Shown here: one piece after another, positions 23,657 through 37,970 of the stretch
How positions within the stretch are numbered: the stretch's first letter is position 1
How the letters are laid out: each line of letters starts with the position of its first letter
Source of the DNA: Cantharellus purpuraceus
Lineage: Eukaryota > Basidiomycota > Agaricomycetes > Cantharellales > Hydnaceae
Length of the DNA stretch: 64,000 nucleotides
Direction of reading: 5' to 3'
Assembly (NCBI GenBank): GCA_025174535.1
Contig: JALBUN010000004.1
Span: 1,054,001-1,118,000 of the forward strand
Translations under genes and position numbers: made by a program
The notes under the pieces: model-generated
Database searches by the model: none
The model's input: only the letters and a program-made list of their open reading frames with translations
What the model was told of the DNA's origin: nothing

Positions 23657-24727
23657 ATGGCTTCCAGCGGCATCCTCCCTGTCTCTGCCCCTCCAACGCC
23701 AAATGGACACGACTTCCACTTCGACCATCCGGCCACTGAATATGCATCTCGGACTAACAGGATTCCAGCCATATTCAGACGCCTTCACAAATTCCACCAA
23801 ATGGTGCGCATCTCTTATGGCTACAGCCCATGTAATTTGAATTGTGTTTTTCAGGACTTCGAGATGGCGGCATGGCAGTTGACATATCTGTGCATTGCAC
23901 CGCGAAGAGTGTACGCTGTACCTTGCTTTGTTTATTGTTTATCCTGGGATTGTCTCATGGGCTGACAGATATAAGAATGTATATTTCCACAAACGTTCGT
24001 GTCTAAAGGACCTCCAAGTGAAAGCACGATACTGATAATGCAACACCTAGAGACCAAAAACACATGGGCACGGGATGATCCAGCCATCCTTGTCCTTATC
24101 TCTGCCGCTATTGTCTGTGAGTTTCAATGTCTCGTTCTATCTTTCATTTGAGTTGCTCTTTTCTGACAATCGAATAGTTGTTGCTCTCCTGTGGTCCCTA
24201 GTCTACTCCCTGTCCCCGCTCTCAGCCATTCGACTCTCCTTATTCATGATATTCCGAGATTTCCTCTTCACAAGTTTCATTGCCGCGACTGCTCTCTACT
24301 TTTTCTCAAACCTCATTCTTCTCGCTCCTCTGTCTCATGCAACAGCGGACAGCACACGTGTAGAGTGGGGCTATGCATTCGACGTGGCGATCAACGCCTT
24401 TTTCCCTTGTTTTCTGGCGCTGGGCATAGCTCAGCTCCTCCTAGTCTCAATTATCACGAGGGATAACTGGGTATGCCTATGGGTGGGAAATACATTGTAT
24501 CTTGCTGCGTGAGTGCAATTCTCGATGATCATTCCAAAGACCTTGATCGAGATCTTTGCAGATCGGGGCAGTATGTATATGGTACATACTTAGGCATGTC
24601 TAGTCTTCCTTTCCTTATTCGCACCGAACTATTACTCTTTCCACTGCTTCCCTTATTTTGCTCCTACTTTGTCTCGCTACTCGGCTTTAATATAGCCAAA
24701 ACGTTTTTGAGTGTATATTTTGGATAG
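23657..24727 (+). CDS. GMH1: UNC-50 family Golgi membrane protein (Gmh1)
   Basis: Exons: 23657-23803, 23855-23910, 23969-23994 (26 nt), 24051-24116, 24178-24508, 24562-24727; 263 aa in frame. The family signature is clear: a cytosolic N-terminus with RRLHKFHQMDFEMAAWQ and YKNVYFHKQTKNTWARDDPA, then about five hydrophobic segments (VALLWSLVYS..., FLFTSFIAATALYFF..., a loop with VEWGYAFDVAINAFFP, and a C-terminal pair ending SVYFG). UNC50/Gmh1 proteins sit in Golgi/ER membranes and act in trafficking with Arf GEFs. The gene starts 230 bp after synthetase copy 2 on the same strand; no functional link is implied. Confidence 0.92.
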
Positions 24728-24978
24728 GCTTCAGAGTCGTAGGCTAATACATAGAGCTTGGACTTTGAAGAGTAGTCTATCAGCCTGACAAGACATCGCA
24801 TTGGAATGCATTAACACTGAAAACTCTACCCCAAAGCCCGGCTCAATTGAATGTCGTAGGCATTTGCATCACTGATCTGGTTATCTGGCCAGATCTAAGT
24901 TACAATGCCGCTCCGAATCTGCGTCACGCCACTCCGAGGACCGTGACTAGCACAACCGCCTTTGAACACGATATCACT

Positions 24979-26687
24979 ATGTCTATTCGCGAGGAGGTGT
25001 TGCTGGAGGAGGATGAAGCAGGTAGATTATGTCGTCGCTATGCCTATTTGGAGAACTCGTTGAATATTTTGGTAAGTGTTGTTCGTGTTCATGTGTTATC
25101 AGCCGGAAACGGTTATGAAATCTTCGAAAGGACGAGGCCCAGCCAGGGGATCGTGGAGTACTTACGAACATCCTAAACACGCTATCGAGCATATTTATGC
25201 CAGCAGGATATCCGAACAGTGTCAGTCCAGGTCAATACACTCAGGTACTCGAATGTTTAAGACCCTGGCTGACTCACCCCAAGATTATTTCAAGTATCTC
25301 GACTCCAACGTTTCGCATGCCGCCAACCCGTCTAACTATTCTTTCTCAAGGTACCAACTTTACGATTCACTCCAAGCTTTCAGCAGTTCTATTGCCGGAC
25401 TTCTTGCTTCACGGGCTGTGCTGGAAGGTTCAATGCAAACTCATTGAACAGCGACAGGTCTTCAGAGGCTGACATATTGATGGTTTATAGGCGTCGGCGT
25501 CGGCGATGCCAACGCATCTGCCACGCATGCGTTGCTGCTAACGATCATACAAGATGCAGTCGGTCGTCTAGCTAGTGAGCCCTTCAACAATGTCAATGAC
25601 ATTGTCTTATCTCCACATGAAAGCAATCTTGTTTGCGTGGCGAATTGGCACAGCGCTCGAGCCAGAAGCTAAACGATATAGACTTCTCGCCGATATATTG
25701 AACGATGGTGCTATGATTTTGGACTGTCTTTCTCCCGCTCTTCCCAAGAGCGTCCGTGTTTTCTCATTGTGCCTTAGTGGATCTCTTCGTGCACTCTGTG
25801 GCGTCGCAGCTGGTGGTGCAAAGGCCGCCTTGAGTGTACACTTTGCACGGGCGAACAATGTTGGCGACTTGAACGCCAAGGATTCTAGTCAGGAAACTGT
25901 GATAGGGCTGTTGGGAATGCTGGCCAGTCAATTTCCTCTCCCCCATTCTATCTCTAAAGTTCAACGACAGGCAGGCTCTTTTGTTGTATCCCGAGTGACT
26001 ACACAATCCGCTACCTGGTTCCTCCTCCTCCTCCTTTTGATCATCCACCTCTCGACAAATTATCTTGCAGTCAGTGCTGTTGCTATGACGTCATTGAACC
26101 GACAAAGGGCAAATCTCGTGTACTCCCATTTTCGAGCAAAGAGTGTGGTTCAAACCCCTGCTCAAGTGGCAAAACAGGAACGTATTTTCGCCGCAGGCAG
26201 TCATTTACATGGGGTGGGACGCATCCCTTTGGGTTCGTGCGAGATAGGCGTCCGAATAGATCGCATTTTTCGGGTGTCCTCTTCGAACGGATTGGTAACT
26301 CTGTGGACCCGACGCATCATGAACGCTTTCGCAGGGGAAAAGTACATCTTATGTTTTAGCACGCGTTCTCAACACGTCTCGACATATCAGGAGTACAATA
26401 TCTTCTTGGCGAAGGGATCAACCCCGTCTGATCACTTCAAAGCATGGGTACATGCATTGGAGCTTGCACATTTGGTCAACGAAGAGGGGCCTCTCCAAAT
26501 GCACTCCGACCGCTCCCTCGACCTTCTAGACGAAAGTCTTCGAAAAGTCAACGACATATTTCCAACTTTATGGCAAAAGCTGAACAATGCAGGCTGGGAT
26601 GTCGAAAATCCTGCTCTCTTGACGAGACCGACTTATAGGATATCGCGAGCTTGGACAGAGAAGGTCGAAGAAAAGAAATCAAAATGA
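24979..26687 (+). CDS. RUS family (DUF647) membrane protein
   Basis: Homologous to the root UVB sensitive (RUS) family, linked in plants to vitamin B6 and light responses; the fungal role is unclear. Diagnostic parts: FMPAGYPNSVSPDYFKYQLY, SLQAFSSSIAGLLASRAVL, a Gly-rich GVGVGDANASATHALLL, QDAVGRLATILFAWRIG, LEPEAKRYRLLADILND, AGGAKAALSVHFARANNVGDLNAKDSSQ split over consecutive stretches, and NYLAVSAVAMTSLNRQRA. Clear introns include 25288-25297 onward to the acceptor before the YQLYDS exon, one joining DAVGRLA to TILFAW across 25573-25622, and a 48 nt in-frame intron near 25923-25970. The start (MSIREEV, 24979) is the first in-frame Met. The exon joining the N-terminus to FMPAGYP is unresolved. 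Stop at 26685. Confidence 0.85.
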
Positions 26688-27049
26688 AGATGCAGCATAG
26701 TCTGTGGATATAAATGTATGTGTAATGGACTACGGAATAGTGGTGATGATGCAAGTGTCACCTCTTGGTTGTGATTCTATGTGTCACTGAGACGAAAGGC
26801 TTTCACTCGGAGCAGGACTCGAGCTTTGTGGTGACATGACATGTGGACTGGTGCTCAGCAAGCGGTGAATGATTGCCTTGTAGTGCAGTGCAGATATCGC
26901 ATCAATATTTAAAGGACTCCAACCGTCAAACAAGTTGCGAGGGACTAAAGGTCGAAAGCGCCCGACGAGAAAACACCTCCAATACATACACCAGTACAAT
27001 GTCATGATGCCTATGCTCTTTGCTACAAGTGCCACACCAAACAACATAC
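26688..27049. other. Convergent 3' flanks
   Basis: 362 bp between the RUS stop codon and the calcineurin copy 2 stop codon. Nothing beyond 3' UTR-like sequence is seen. Confidence 0.5.
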
Positions 27050-29691
<2,642 letters not shown>

Positions 29692-30229
29692 CGTAGCAGC
29701 AAAGGGAGTAGTAAGGTATACGTGACGGGTCAAGGGGACCCACTTACGTAAGGCGCGCACAGCGACCGTCAGCTGGCATACAGAATCGTGTTTACGAGAC
29801 CAAGTTGCAAGCAGTTGGAAACACCAGTACCATTTTTGCAATGCTCAGGACTGTACAGAGAAATTGGCCATGTCCTTCTCAAGCGTTCTAAGTATACTCC
29901 CGAAGATGCGGCTTAAAACGTGTACCAATTACATATGATTGAAAGCAACTGGTAATGAAGCAGCAATAACCTCGTGGTACCATCATTTCCCTGTATTGTG
30001 TCGACTCTTGACTGCCCAAAATTAATACTTCAGGCTCCCGACTGTCAAAGTGCTTTCTCAGTACAACTAATAACCCATTATCATAATTCGGTTGCGCTAA
30101 AAACTTCATCGGCATCAGGACTATTGACAGCCGTTGCTCAAATTTGATTACAGGACCAGAGCCTCGTATGGCCAAACTGAATAGGAGTTAGGTGTGAGAG
30201 GCAGGTGAGATCGAAACTCTGGCAGCTCA
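29692..30229. other. 538 bp upstream of calcineurin copy 2
   Basis: Presumed calcineurin promoter plus the 3' flank of the EEP hydrolase gene. No further gene or clear motif seen. Confidence 0.45.
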
Positions 30230-31659
30230 TTATGATTTCGATATTTGTATATCAGCAAAGACCGGTCGGTGATCACTCTCGTACATGCCATCATCGTATA
30301 AGGACTGACCGATCCTATACCCGTCCACTTGCCTATCGTTGGAGACAAACTGTTACTCGGGTATTTAATGTCTTTTGGTTACAATGAGAACTTACCAACC
30401 ACGATTAGAACCTCCCATAATGAAGTCAATGCGAGAGAAGACAGAAGTCTGGTGGATTTTAGAAAAGCCCGTATAAGTGGCTGTTGTATATAGGTCGTTA
30501 ACTTCGTGGCAGTGGATTTGAAGGAAGGCCTGTACCGTAGTTACCCGAGACATTCCGTCGAGGAGCTTCGCCCATGAAGTCAATCATGGCGAATGCTGCA
30601 GAGCTCTCTGCAACAGGATATCTCTCTTTAAAATCCTGACTGATACCCACCGGGGGTCTGACACCGGTGATTATCTCGTAACCAGCACTATCGCGACCGA
30701 AAGCAGGCGAGTTGAAGTCTCCGAGCAAAATCACTGGAGAATTGGTTCGTAATGCTTCGTGTTTTACGCGATGTATGATGAGCGACGCTGCCAACTGCCG
30801 TTGAGAATCGGATCGCTCATCTGGCAGGCTTACATGAGTGCAAGCAATTCACAAGGAGAATAGTGATGCAGAACTAACCCCAGTGCGTTACGAAGACCGT
30901 CAATTCTCCTACAACAGAGAGAAAATGAGCAACGTTGCATATGCGCACCGACCCAGCCCCTGGATATCTCGATCCGGCTTTAAAGGGAGTCTGAGAAAGC
31001 CAAAAGCAGTCCCATTCAAGAAGTGTCAGGACTGATTTTTTCCAGAAAATAGGGCTGATATTAAATAAGCTAGATGATGATAGAGGAAGTCGATAGATCA
31101 AACCTGAATTCGCCTTCTTCCTTCCCATCGTCGCGTCCAACGCCTCGATGGTCCCATTCTGGGCCCAATAGTTCTTGTAGGTCATTCACTTGCCTGGAAA
31201 GGACTTTCGAGCAATTCAAGGCTATCCAGCATTGCTTTAATGAGAATTGCACCCACCTTCCTGGAAACCTATACACCGACGTACATCCCAAACACTCATT
31301 TTCATAATTTCAACCTAGACATACCAGCTAAATCAACCCGGTTGAACACAACCTCATTAACGACTCCAATTCTCCTCGAACTCCAAGGACGTTCGTTTGT
31401 ATTAATGTAAAATGCAGTCTTCCACGAAAGAGGGTCTGGTAGGTTCTTGAGCGTCTCGTCCACTGAAACATTGTCTGGCTGGGAATCATAACGTAGATTG
31501 AAAGACAATATTCGCAAGTTCACTGGTTGGTCTAGATGGACTCGTCCAAGGAAAGGTTCCAAACGCAATGCAAGGCCAAAATGCAACCAATATGCAATGG
31601 CAATCAGCGTGATACTTTGGAAAGCTACCAGATTTACCAGATTTAATAGTAACCATCAT
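30230..31659 (-). CDS. Endonuclease/exonuclease/phosphatase (EEP) superfamily hydrolase
   Basis: EEP-fold metal-dependent hydrolase cleaving a phosphodiester or phosphomonoester; substrate not predictable. Exon 1 is only 22 nt (31659-31638, MMVTIKS-); exon 2 is 31531-31325. Later exons carry the family motifs in order: LRILSFNLRYDS, GFQE...RQVNDLQELLG, ELTVFVTHWDERS, PVILLGDFNSPAFG, YTGFSKIHQTSVFSRIDFIM, and SDHRPVFADIQ with the catalytic Asp-His. Seven introns are inferred; the one after GFQE runs gtgggt...cgaaag (53 nt). The tiny first exon is needed because the frame before DQPVNLRIL holds no ATG. The start is only 128 bp from the SWC5 start on the other strand, so the promoter must be shared. 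Confidence 0.85.
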
Positions 31660-31677
31660 GAAAAGACGAGACAAGTA

Positions 31678-31685
31678 TATTTATA
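31678..31685 (-). promoter_or_regulatory. TATA box of the EEP hydrolase gene
   Basis: Minus strand tataaata, about 20 bp before the proposed ATG at 31659. That is close; either the leader is extremely short or a downstream start is used. Confidence 0.4.
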
Positions 31686-31787
31686 CAGAGGAGTGGCCGG
31701 AGTGGCTAGTGCTACACAGCTTGCGCCGCACTGACGCGTTTGGTGGGTGGCGTCAAGACGCCCTTAGTAATCTATTTCTTTCTGCGC

Positions 31788-32676
31788 ATGTCACTACCGG
31801 TACCGCCGCGAAATATTGAAGACGATTCGGAGGACGACTCCGATTTTGTCCCTCCCGCAGGTGAATCAGGTCAGGTCCGTGTAAGGGTGCCATTCGTCGT
31901 CCTCATATTGAATCGATCTACAGGCTCTTCCTCAGACTCGGAGACAGAGGCTCAAGAAAAAAAGAAGCGAAAAATCTCCCCGGCTGAGACTGGGGATGAT
32001 CGAGCCAAGAAGGAAGAGTAAGTGTCTTCCCCATGTTCATGATGTCTTTCTGATTGTAGATCGACATTAGAACACGAACGAAGCTATGGGAGGATTTTCA
32101 AGCCTCGGTGTCAACGCCACCCCCCCGAAAACAGTCCGAGTCGAAAAAGATGGTGAAAGTTTTAAAGAAGTATCGTTTTGCGGGAGAAGATGTAACGTGA
32201 GCCACCATGAATTACGAGTGTATCAGAATTCTCTTTACTTAAATGTTCACAGAAAAGTGGAGGAAGTGGCGGAAGATTCCCAGGATGCCAAGAAGTGGCC
32301 GTTATGGAATGGTCAGCCACTGAACATTCAATCTGGGAAGTCCCCAGATCCACATTCGGTACCGTCACCTGCCCCCAGTTCCTCAAGCACGCCACAGCCC
32401 GACGCGAATGCTACTCTTAAACGACCCGGCCCAAGGAGAGCCAGGAAGTCCTTGGACGCAATGTTTGCGACCGCCAAGGCCAAAAAGCTGTCTACCCTAG
32501 ACAAATCAGCCATGGATTGGAAAGAACATGTCGAGTCTTCGCAGGATATCAGAGAAGATTTAGAAGCAAATCGCAGGGGCGGAGGATATCTTGAAAAGGT
32601 GGAGTTCTTGGAACGGGTGGAACAACGTACGGAGGCGGCAAGAGAAGGCGGCAAGAAGCGAAGAAGACCTGCATAG
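31788..32676 (+). CDS. SWC5: SWR1-complex protein 5 (BCNT/CFDP1 family)
   Basis: Subunit of the SWR1 chromatin remodeller, which exchanges H2A for H2A.Z. Exons: 31788-31869, 31924-32017, 32071-32196, 32253-32676; 241 aa in frame. The N-terminus is very acidic (EDDSEDDSDFVPP, SSSDSETEAQEKKKRK), as in histone-binding chaperones. The middle holds the LWEDFQASVSTPP motif. The C-terminus is a typical BCNT-C domain: KLSTLDKSAMDWKEHVESS, then RRGGGYLEKVEFLERVEQR. It ends in a basic GGKKRRRPA tail. A decayed copy of its last exon and 3' flank lies 3.4 kb downstream. Confidence 0.93.
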
Positions 32677-33039
32677 GGCGTTTTGCATGGTAAAATTCTG
32701 TTTTATTGGCCCGTCCCCCTTCTGATGCAAGAACTCATGAAGTGTTCTTTCAGTGGCAACGGGCCGTAGTTCATGATACATCGGTGGCTATTTCTTTCCT
32801 GGGTATATGTATGCATTGTCGCAAGATAAGAAAATTGTTGTTACATGGGTCGTGACAATGGCAGATATCTTGTTCCCAGTGGTATACCATATTCTAGAGA
32901 GCTGAGAGCGAAATTTTAAATGCCGATGGAATTCAAATTCATGGCTATTATATGACGACATAGTAGTATACATCATGAATGAGCCTCTGAGCGACTTCCT
33001 GATATATTGCAGATCGACGTGCTAGTTTGACAGAGCAAA
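32677..33039. other. Convergent 3' flanks of SWC5 and the Rrn5-like gene
   Basis: 363 bp with no gene. The part up to about 32945 is the source (or sister) of the duplicated flank at 36090-36345. Confidence 0.6.
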
Positions 33040-35496
33040 CTACCAGTCTTCGTCATTATCGATATACTCCCTGCTCTTTATAGGACCCCCCCGCGATCTA
33101 AGTCTGGGAGAATGTGATGCCCCCACTTCAGCAGTCGTAATGGGTTGTGGCTCGGTATTCTCTGGCATCTGCAAGTCAAAATTTTCTTCGTTAGTACCCC
33201 CTACCTCCCTGGAATTATCTAACTCCATCCGCTCAACGCCAAGTTCCTTCCATAATTCTCGTTCATGTATTCGGTCCGCCTCACGATCCGCCTGCTCGAC
33301 CTCTTCTTCTGCTCTTAACTCTCCTCGTAGCCGAGATCTGTCCATCTTTTCAGGGAGAAGGGAATCTCCCGCCATCTCACCGGAAGTCGACAGTACGCTG
33401 GGATTCCAAAATGACAGACCTGGATCTTGAGCATTGTCACAGAGGGGAGAGCCAGCTTGTTGTGACGCCAGACCGAACGGGAGAGAGAGGATACCCATAG
33501 ACGACGTGCCATCATCCTCCATTTCCTCTGTACTTGTCCCATCGTCAGAAAATTCCATCTTGTCAAATCCATCTGCACGAAGATCGGAGCAATGTATGTC
33601 TTCAGATAATGCTGTTAAAGCCTTCCTAACCGTCCGTTTCAGCCTCGTGAAAAGCTGTTTAGTGGAAGTATGCCTGGCCATATGCAGAAGAGCTTCGTGG
33701 ACATTCTCTGGTCGAATCTATGGAAGGCATGGGCCATCGAAATACAAAGCAAAGCAGGGAAAGAAATACATACCTTCTCCGCTCCACCGGTCTCAAATAG
33801 GTCATGAATTCGTCGCTTTTGTCGTATTTCCACGTCCTTGTGCAAGATAACATATGCCACCAGACAAGTGACAAAACGAACCACACATGCACGCAGAAGT
33901 CGGAGGAGGGGATAGGAAACGCATGATGGCTTCTGATTAGAAGCCCCTGCTTCGCTGAAGGGATCCGCCTCAGCACGGAGGAGATGAACATAACCTAGTA
34001 AACTTAGCCATGCAGTATTCAATCCTTGAGTTTCGAACACGGATGAGCGCCATCGAAAGAAATGTCCCATACCTCGTTAAGTCGGCGAATTTCTCCAGGT
34101 GAAACAAATCCATTCCATCTGTACGTAACGTAAAGCCAGACACTTGTCGAGCCGTAAGTTTAGACCATCCAAAAGGCTTTCTTACAGGAGTCAACTCTGA
34201 ATCATCAGTAACCTCGCCTTCGTCTTCAGCCTGGTTTGCATGGTCGTCCCGACTCCCTGGATGTGGACGACCGTGACTGGTAGTAGGTTGAGATAATTTG
34301 CTCGGGGTTGTTGGATCATTCATATCGGATTGAGTTACTGATACATCCTCTTTAGCCGGCATCCCCAGCTCATAGGTCTTGAGTTTTGCTTTTCGTCCGC
34401 ATTTGAGTTTTGTCGTGTCCAATGAGACTTCGGATATAGGTAGTCCTTTTTCCTTTGCACGTTTACAACGGGCCCAAATGCGCTTTCGCAGGCGTCGACG
34501 TGAAGCCGGAGACCAAGTGGGAGATATTTCGGCAACTGGAGGCGAAGACGGGGGCATGCTTTGTGGAATATGGTCCACCGAGGAGGATGGAGTGTGCAGA
34601 AGGTGAAATTCTTTCTGCGAGTCGCTTACTCGAGAAAACCTTGGTGCAGGAACGGAAACTCCAGTATCAAGAGAAAGAAGCACAGGATCTATGTGTGAGT
34701 CTATCCCGTCAGGATTTGAATCGAGCTGGGCACCTCCAGTTTGCTCTGGCCCTGTGTCCTCCAGATCTAATTGGTCCCCTTCTTGCATAGTCTTGGCTGC
34801 TTCCGAATGCTCCAAATCTCGAAGTAGCATTGTGTCCATGGTCTTGAGAAGCCTTCCATCCAAGGATGACAGAAGATCATCTCGTTTCCATAAGCTAGTT
34901 AATGCCTGCTTGCGCGCCTTGAAACGTTTTTCCCATGCTTCACTCTCTGCTAGGTCTAGCATCTGATGACAGTCATGGTTACGGCTTGGCGATATATTTG
35001 ATTCAACATGAACACCAAGGCCCTTCTCCCTCGCCGTCTCTGCGTGGCTGCACAATGAGTGTTTTACCGCTTTTAGCTCTCGGGCCCGCTTTCGCTTCGA
35101 CGCAGCTTCCTGCCGCTCTCCATCTTTTGCACATAGTTCCGCTGAGACTTCGTTTTCTACAGCAATCCATTCCTCAGATACTTCATGGGCGGTTGGATAA
35201 GCTTCCCGGTTATACCGCTTGCGAGACTTCTGGTCGAGTAGCTCAATATAAGAGCATATATCCGCAACAGACTTTCCTCCACCAATGTCTTCAGCGATAA
35301 GATCGGGTCTCCATCGAGAATGACGTGCGAGACTTGCAAAGAAAGAAGCCTTTTCTATGCTGCTCCAGTATGTGCTAGGTTTAATGAAAGATGCCGGAAA
35401 TGACTCGCTTTGAAATGAGGCAGATGCATGGTCCAACAAGTGAGACAAGTGCAGGCGTTGAGCTTTGTCCGCATCGACATGGTAAGGGTTGTTCAT
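33040..35496 (-). CDS. Rrn5-like SANT/Myb protein (RNA polymerase I upstream activation factor type)
   Basis: Exons: 35496-34073, 34002-33774, 33717-33040; 776 aa in frame. The N-terminal region has a SANT/Myb-like helix set: YWSSIEKASFFASLARHSR followed by WRPDLIAEDIGG and DICSYIELL. This resembles yeast Rrn5, a UAF subunit that activates rDNA transcription, where a similar stretch precedes a long charged tail. Residues ~85-130 are Lys/Arg/Glu-rich. Near residue 440 a short patch (FGWSKLTARQVSGFTLR) is followed by helices, including GYVHLLRAEADPFSE and HMARHTSTKQLFTRLKRTVR. The tail is acidic. Rrn5 assignment rests on the SANT signature and general layout only; another SANT-domain chromatin protein is possible. 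Confidence 0.7.
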
Positions 35497-35604
35497 GTTG
35501 CTTTAAGTTGCTGTCCTGCCGCAGTCACTCCGACGCGATTACCTCATCACCTGTGGGGTGTCGTGCCTGAATGCATCATCCACTGCGTGCATCAGACCTT
35601 TTTC

Positions 35605-36345
35605 CGTGAATATTCACAGAAAATTGGAAGAAGCGGCAGAAGGATCCCAGAATGCATGCCAAAAGGTGGCCGTTATGGAATGGTCAGCGCTGCACTCACT
35701 GGGGATCAGCCACTTACATAAGTACTAAGCATTCAACTTGGGAAGTCGGGATCCCCAGATCCATGTTCTTTACACCCACCCCTAGTTCGTGAATTGCGAC
35801 AGTCCGATGCGAATACTCCTAAACGACATGATCCAAGGACCTAGGAAGTCCTTAGACGCAATGTTTTGCGACCGCCAAGGCAAAAAGGCTGCTCACCTTA
35901 GACAAATCGGTCATAGATTGGAAAGAACATGCCGAGTCTTCGCAGGATATCAAAGATGATTTAGAGGCAGATCGCAAGGGCGGAGAATCTCTTGAAAAGG
36001 TGGAGTTCTTGGAACGAGTGGAACAATGTACGGAGGCGGCAAGAGAAGGAGGTAGGAAGCGAAGAAGAATAGGGCATTTTGCTTGGTAGCCTTTTTTTCT
36101 CGGCCCATCCATGACTGATGCAAGAACCGAAGTGCTTTCAGTGGCAACGGACCATGGTCCATAATACACTGGTGGTCTTTACTGGGTATATGTATACATT
36201 GTATCGCAAGATAAGAAATTCGTCGTTACATGGGTCATGACAATGCGAGATATCTCGACAAGGGAATAAAAATCTGTCCCCAGTGGTATACCTAATTATA
36301 GCGAACTGCGAATTCTAAATCCCAATGGAGTTCAAATTCAATAAT
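35605..36345 (+). pseudogene. Decayed duplicate of SWC5 last exon plus 3' flank
   Basis: 35605-36090 follows SWC5 exon 4 (32245-32690) base by base with small insertions and deletions. The copy begins at the last intron's acceptor (attcacagaaaattgga versus gttcacagaaaagtgga). It includes the BCNT-C coding stretch, now frame-broken (for example an inserted base at the QNACQ site, extra bases after ggtcagc, and a shifted region near 35870). The similarity goes on through the 3' flank to about 36345. No start, no exons 1-3. The far end overlaps the last codons of the S1/P1 nuclease on the other strand. Confidence 0.88.
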
Positions 36346-37505
36346 TTATTACCAGTTTCCTCAGGATGGCCAAAGATAGTATTGAGGATGGCCGCTGTTC
36401 TAATTCCTCCCATAGCTAGTAATTTCCCTACAAGCATTTCTTTCTCAAGACGTCCTGCGTACTCCGGGGTATCAAGCTCGATCGCTGGGTGGTTGTCAGC
36501 ATTCAAGGCTGGCGGCCAGACGATCTCGCAATTGAGGGAATGGATGGGTTTAGCCCAGAAGTAAGGGCAAACGGTATCGTCGTCTGTAGGTGGTATTCCG
36601 AAATGATGTTGGGTAGGTTTGCTGGTCCTTGGAGGTGTAGAAGGACAGTGAGCCCATGACTGTATGTCGTCAGTCCAGGCGTCAAGAAGGCCTTCCCAGA
36701 CGATCTGGCGGATATAAGGATCGTAAATGTCACCACGAAGAGTGGATTCGACATGGGCGATGGGTAAGGGAGCAGTGTAGTTGCGTGGAACGGTCCGCAC
36801 GGCCTTTGCGATTATGAGGCCATCCCATACTGCGTGGAATTCTAGAATGTGGAATTTAATTTTAAAAAAACAAACGACGTGGGAAGGTCGTACTCTTGAT
36901 TCGACCGTCCCAACGCACTTTGTCTGTGCGAACCGTTGGAGTCAGAACTTGACATACATCGCTTGAAAGCCGAATTTTACCTCCATTCCCCCCTTTGTTC
37001 CTTCCCGTTAGATGTAATGGCATATGCATGTCCCCCATGAAGTGTACAAGGAACTTCAGGGCTTCCTCTGCACCATCCTTGCCATCTTGTAACCATGAGC
37101 TCGTGTTTCTGATGCCTCCGAGAACATTCACGCCAGGTGCCCCCTCCCATCCTTTCTCTCCAAAGACACAGTGATTTCCAGGATGGTCGCCAATACCATT
37201 GACGTAGTGCAGAGGTGATGACCATCTATTGGCAAACTTGATCTTATCAGCCCATGCTGCTACAGGTGCAAGATGGCAGTCCGCATATGCAGGAAGGATG
37301 GAGCACAGTGCATCGCGTGTGGAGCCAAACAAGTACATTTGCGCAATAGTCGCTGTAATCTCATGTCCTAAGTAAGGAGCAATCAGACTGATGCTTCGCG
37401 GCTCAGAATGAATTGCTGTGTCCACACACCTGCTGCACCCCATGCCACAACTTTGGACGTGAACAAACAGAGTGGAATCAACGACACTTTGGCGGAGAGA
37501 TGCAT
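36315..37505 (-). CDS. S1/P1-type secreted nuclease
   Basis: Zinc-dependent single-strand nuclease/3'-nucleotidase. Exons: 37505-37430, 37367-36981, 36923-36894 (30 nt), 36841-36315; 339 aa in frame. Signal peptide MHLSAKVSLIPLCLFTSKVVA is followed directly by WGAAGHEI, so cleavage would expose the N-terminal Trp that binds zinc in this family. Other zinc-site residues: ADCHLAPVAAWADKI, LHYVNGIGD, and HFMGDMHMPLHLTG. The small exons restore GDKVRWDGR...FHAVWDGL. The last residues (about NLNSIGI and the stop) fall inside the DNA duplicated from the SWC5 3' flank, so the C-terminus may be a recent replacement. Confidence 0.92.
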
Positions 37506-37970
37506 AGTAGGTGAGAGTAAAGGGGAAAGATGCTATGTGCACGTCGACTCTGTGCACAATAGGAGACTATCGCGACCACTATCTCGGCATCACTGATGCT
37601 AAGGATTGCCGGAGCAGACTTTTGAAACTCAGTGCATGCTTAATGCCCCAAAGCACGTCGGCTGAGCGTCTGTTGCGCGTTGGTGATGATTCGCTTCCCC
37701 TTGCTCGTCAAGGGCACTGGGCTTTGGGAGAAACCTGACGCCTTTTTCCGAGGTTTTACCGTGTTAGCCTACGGGCTGATTCTATGTCAGTGTGAAAGGC
37801 GTATAGGCGTATGCGTGCAAGGGGACTGCCACGCAGCGGCCCTCTAGCGATTCAAGTGCTCATCTCCCTGCATTATCTGCATCATGCTAATGGCATTATA
37901 TATGGCATCCACAACTTCCTACATGCGCTTGCAAAGAACACAATGTGATATAAGATACGCAACAAAGGAG
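37506..37970. other. 465 bp between RPT6 and S1/P1 nuclease
   Basis: Holds the nuclease promoter and the RPT6 3' flank. No gene or strong motif seen. Confidence 0.4.

Noticed and set aside
25500..26687. RUS protein first considered as a transporter because of the hydrophobic stretch near 26020
   Set aside because: The FMPAGYPNSVSPDY and ALEPEAKRYRLLADILND signatures are specific to the RUS/DUF647 family.
35605..36345. Considered as a second functional SWC5 gene
   Set aside because: It lacks exons 1-3 and the start, and insertions and deletions break the BCNT-C frame.
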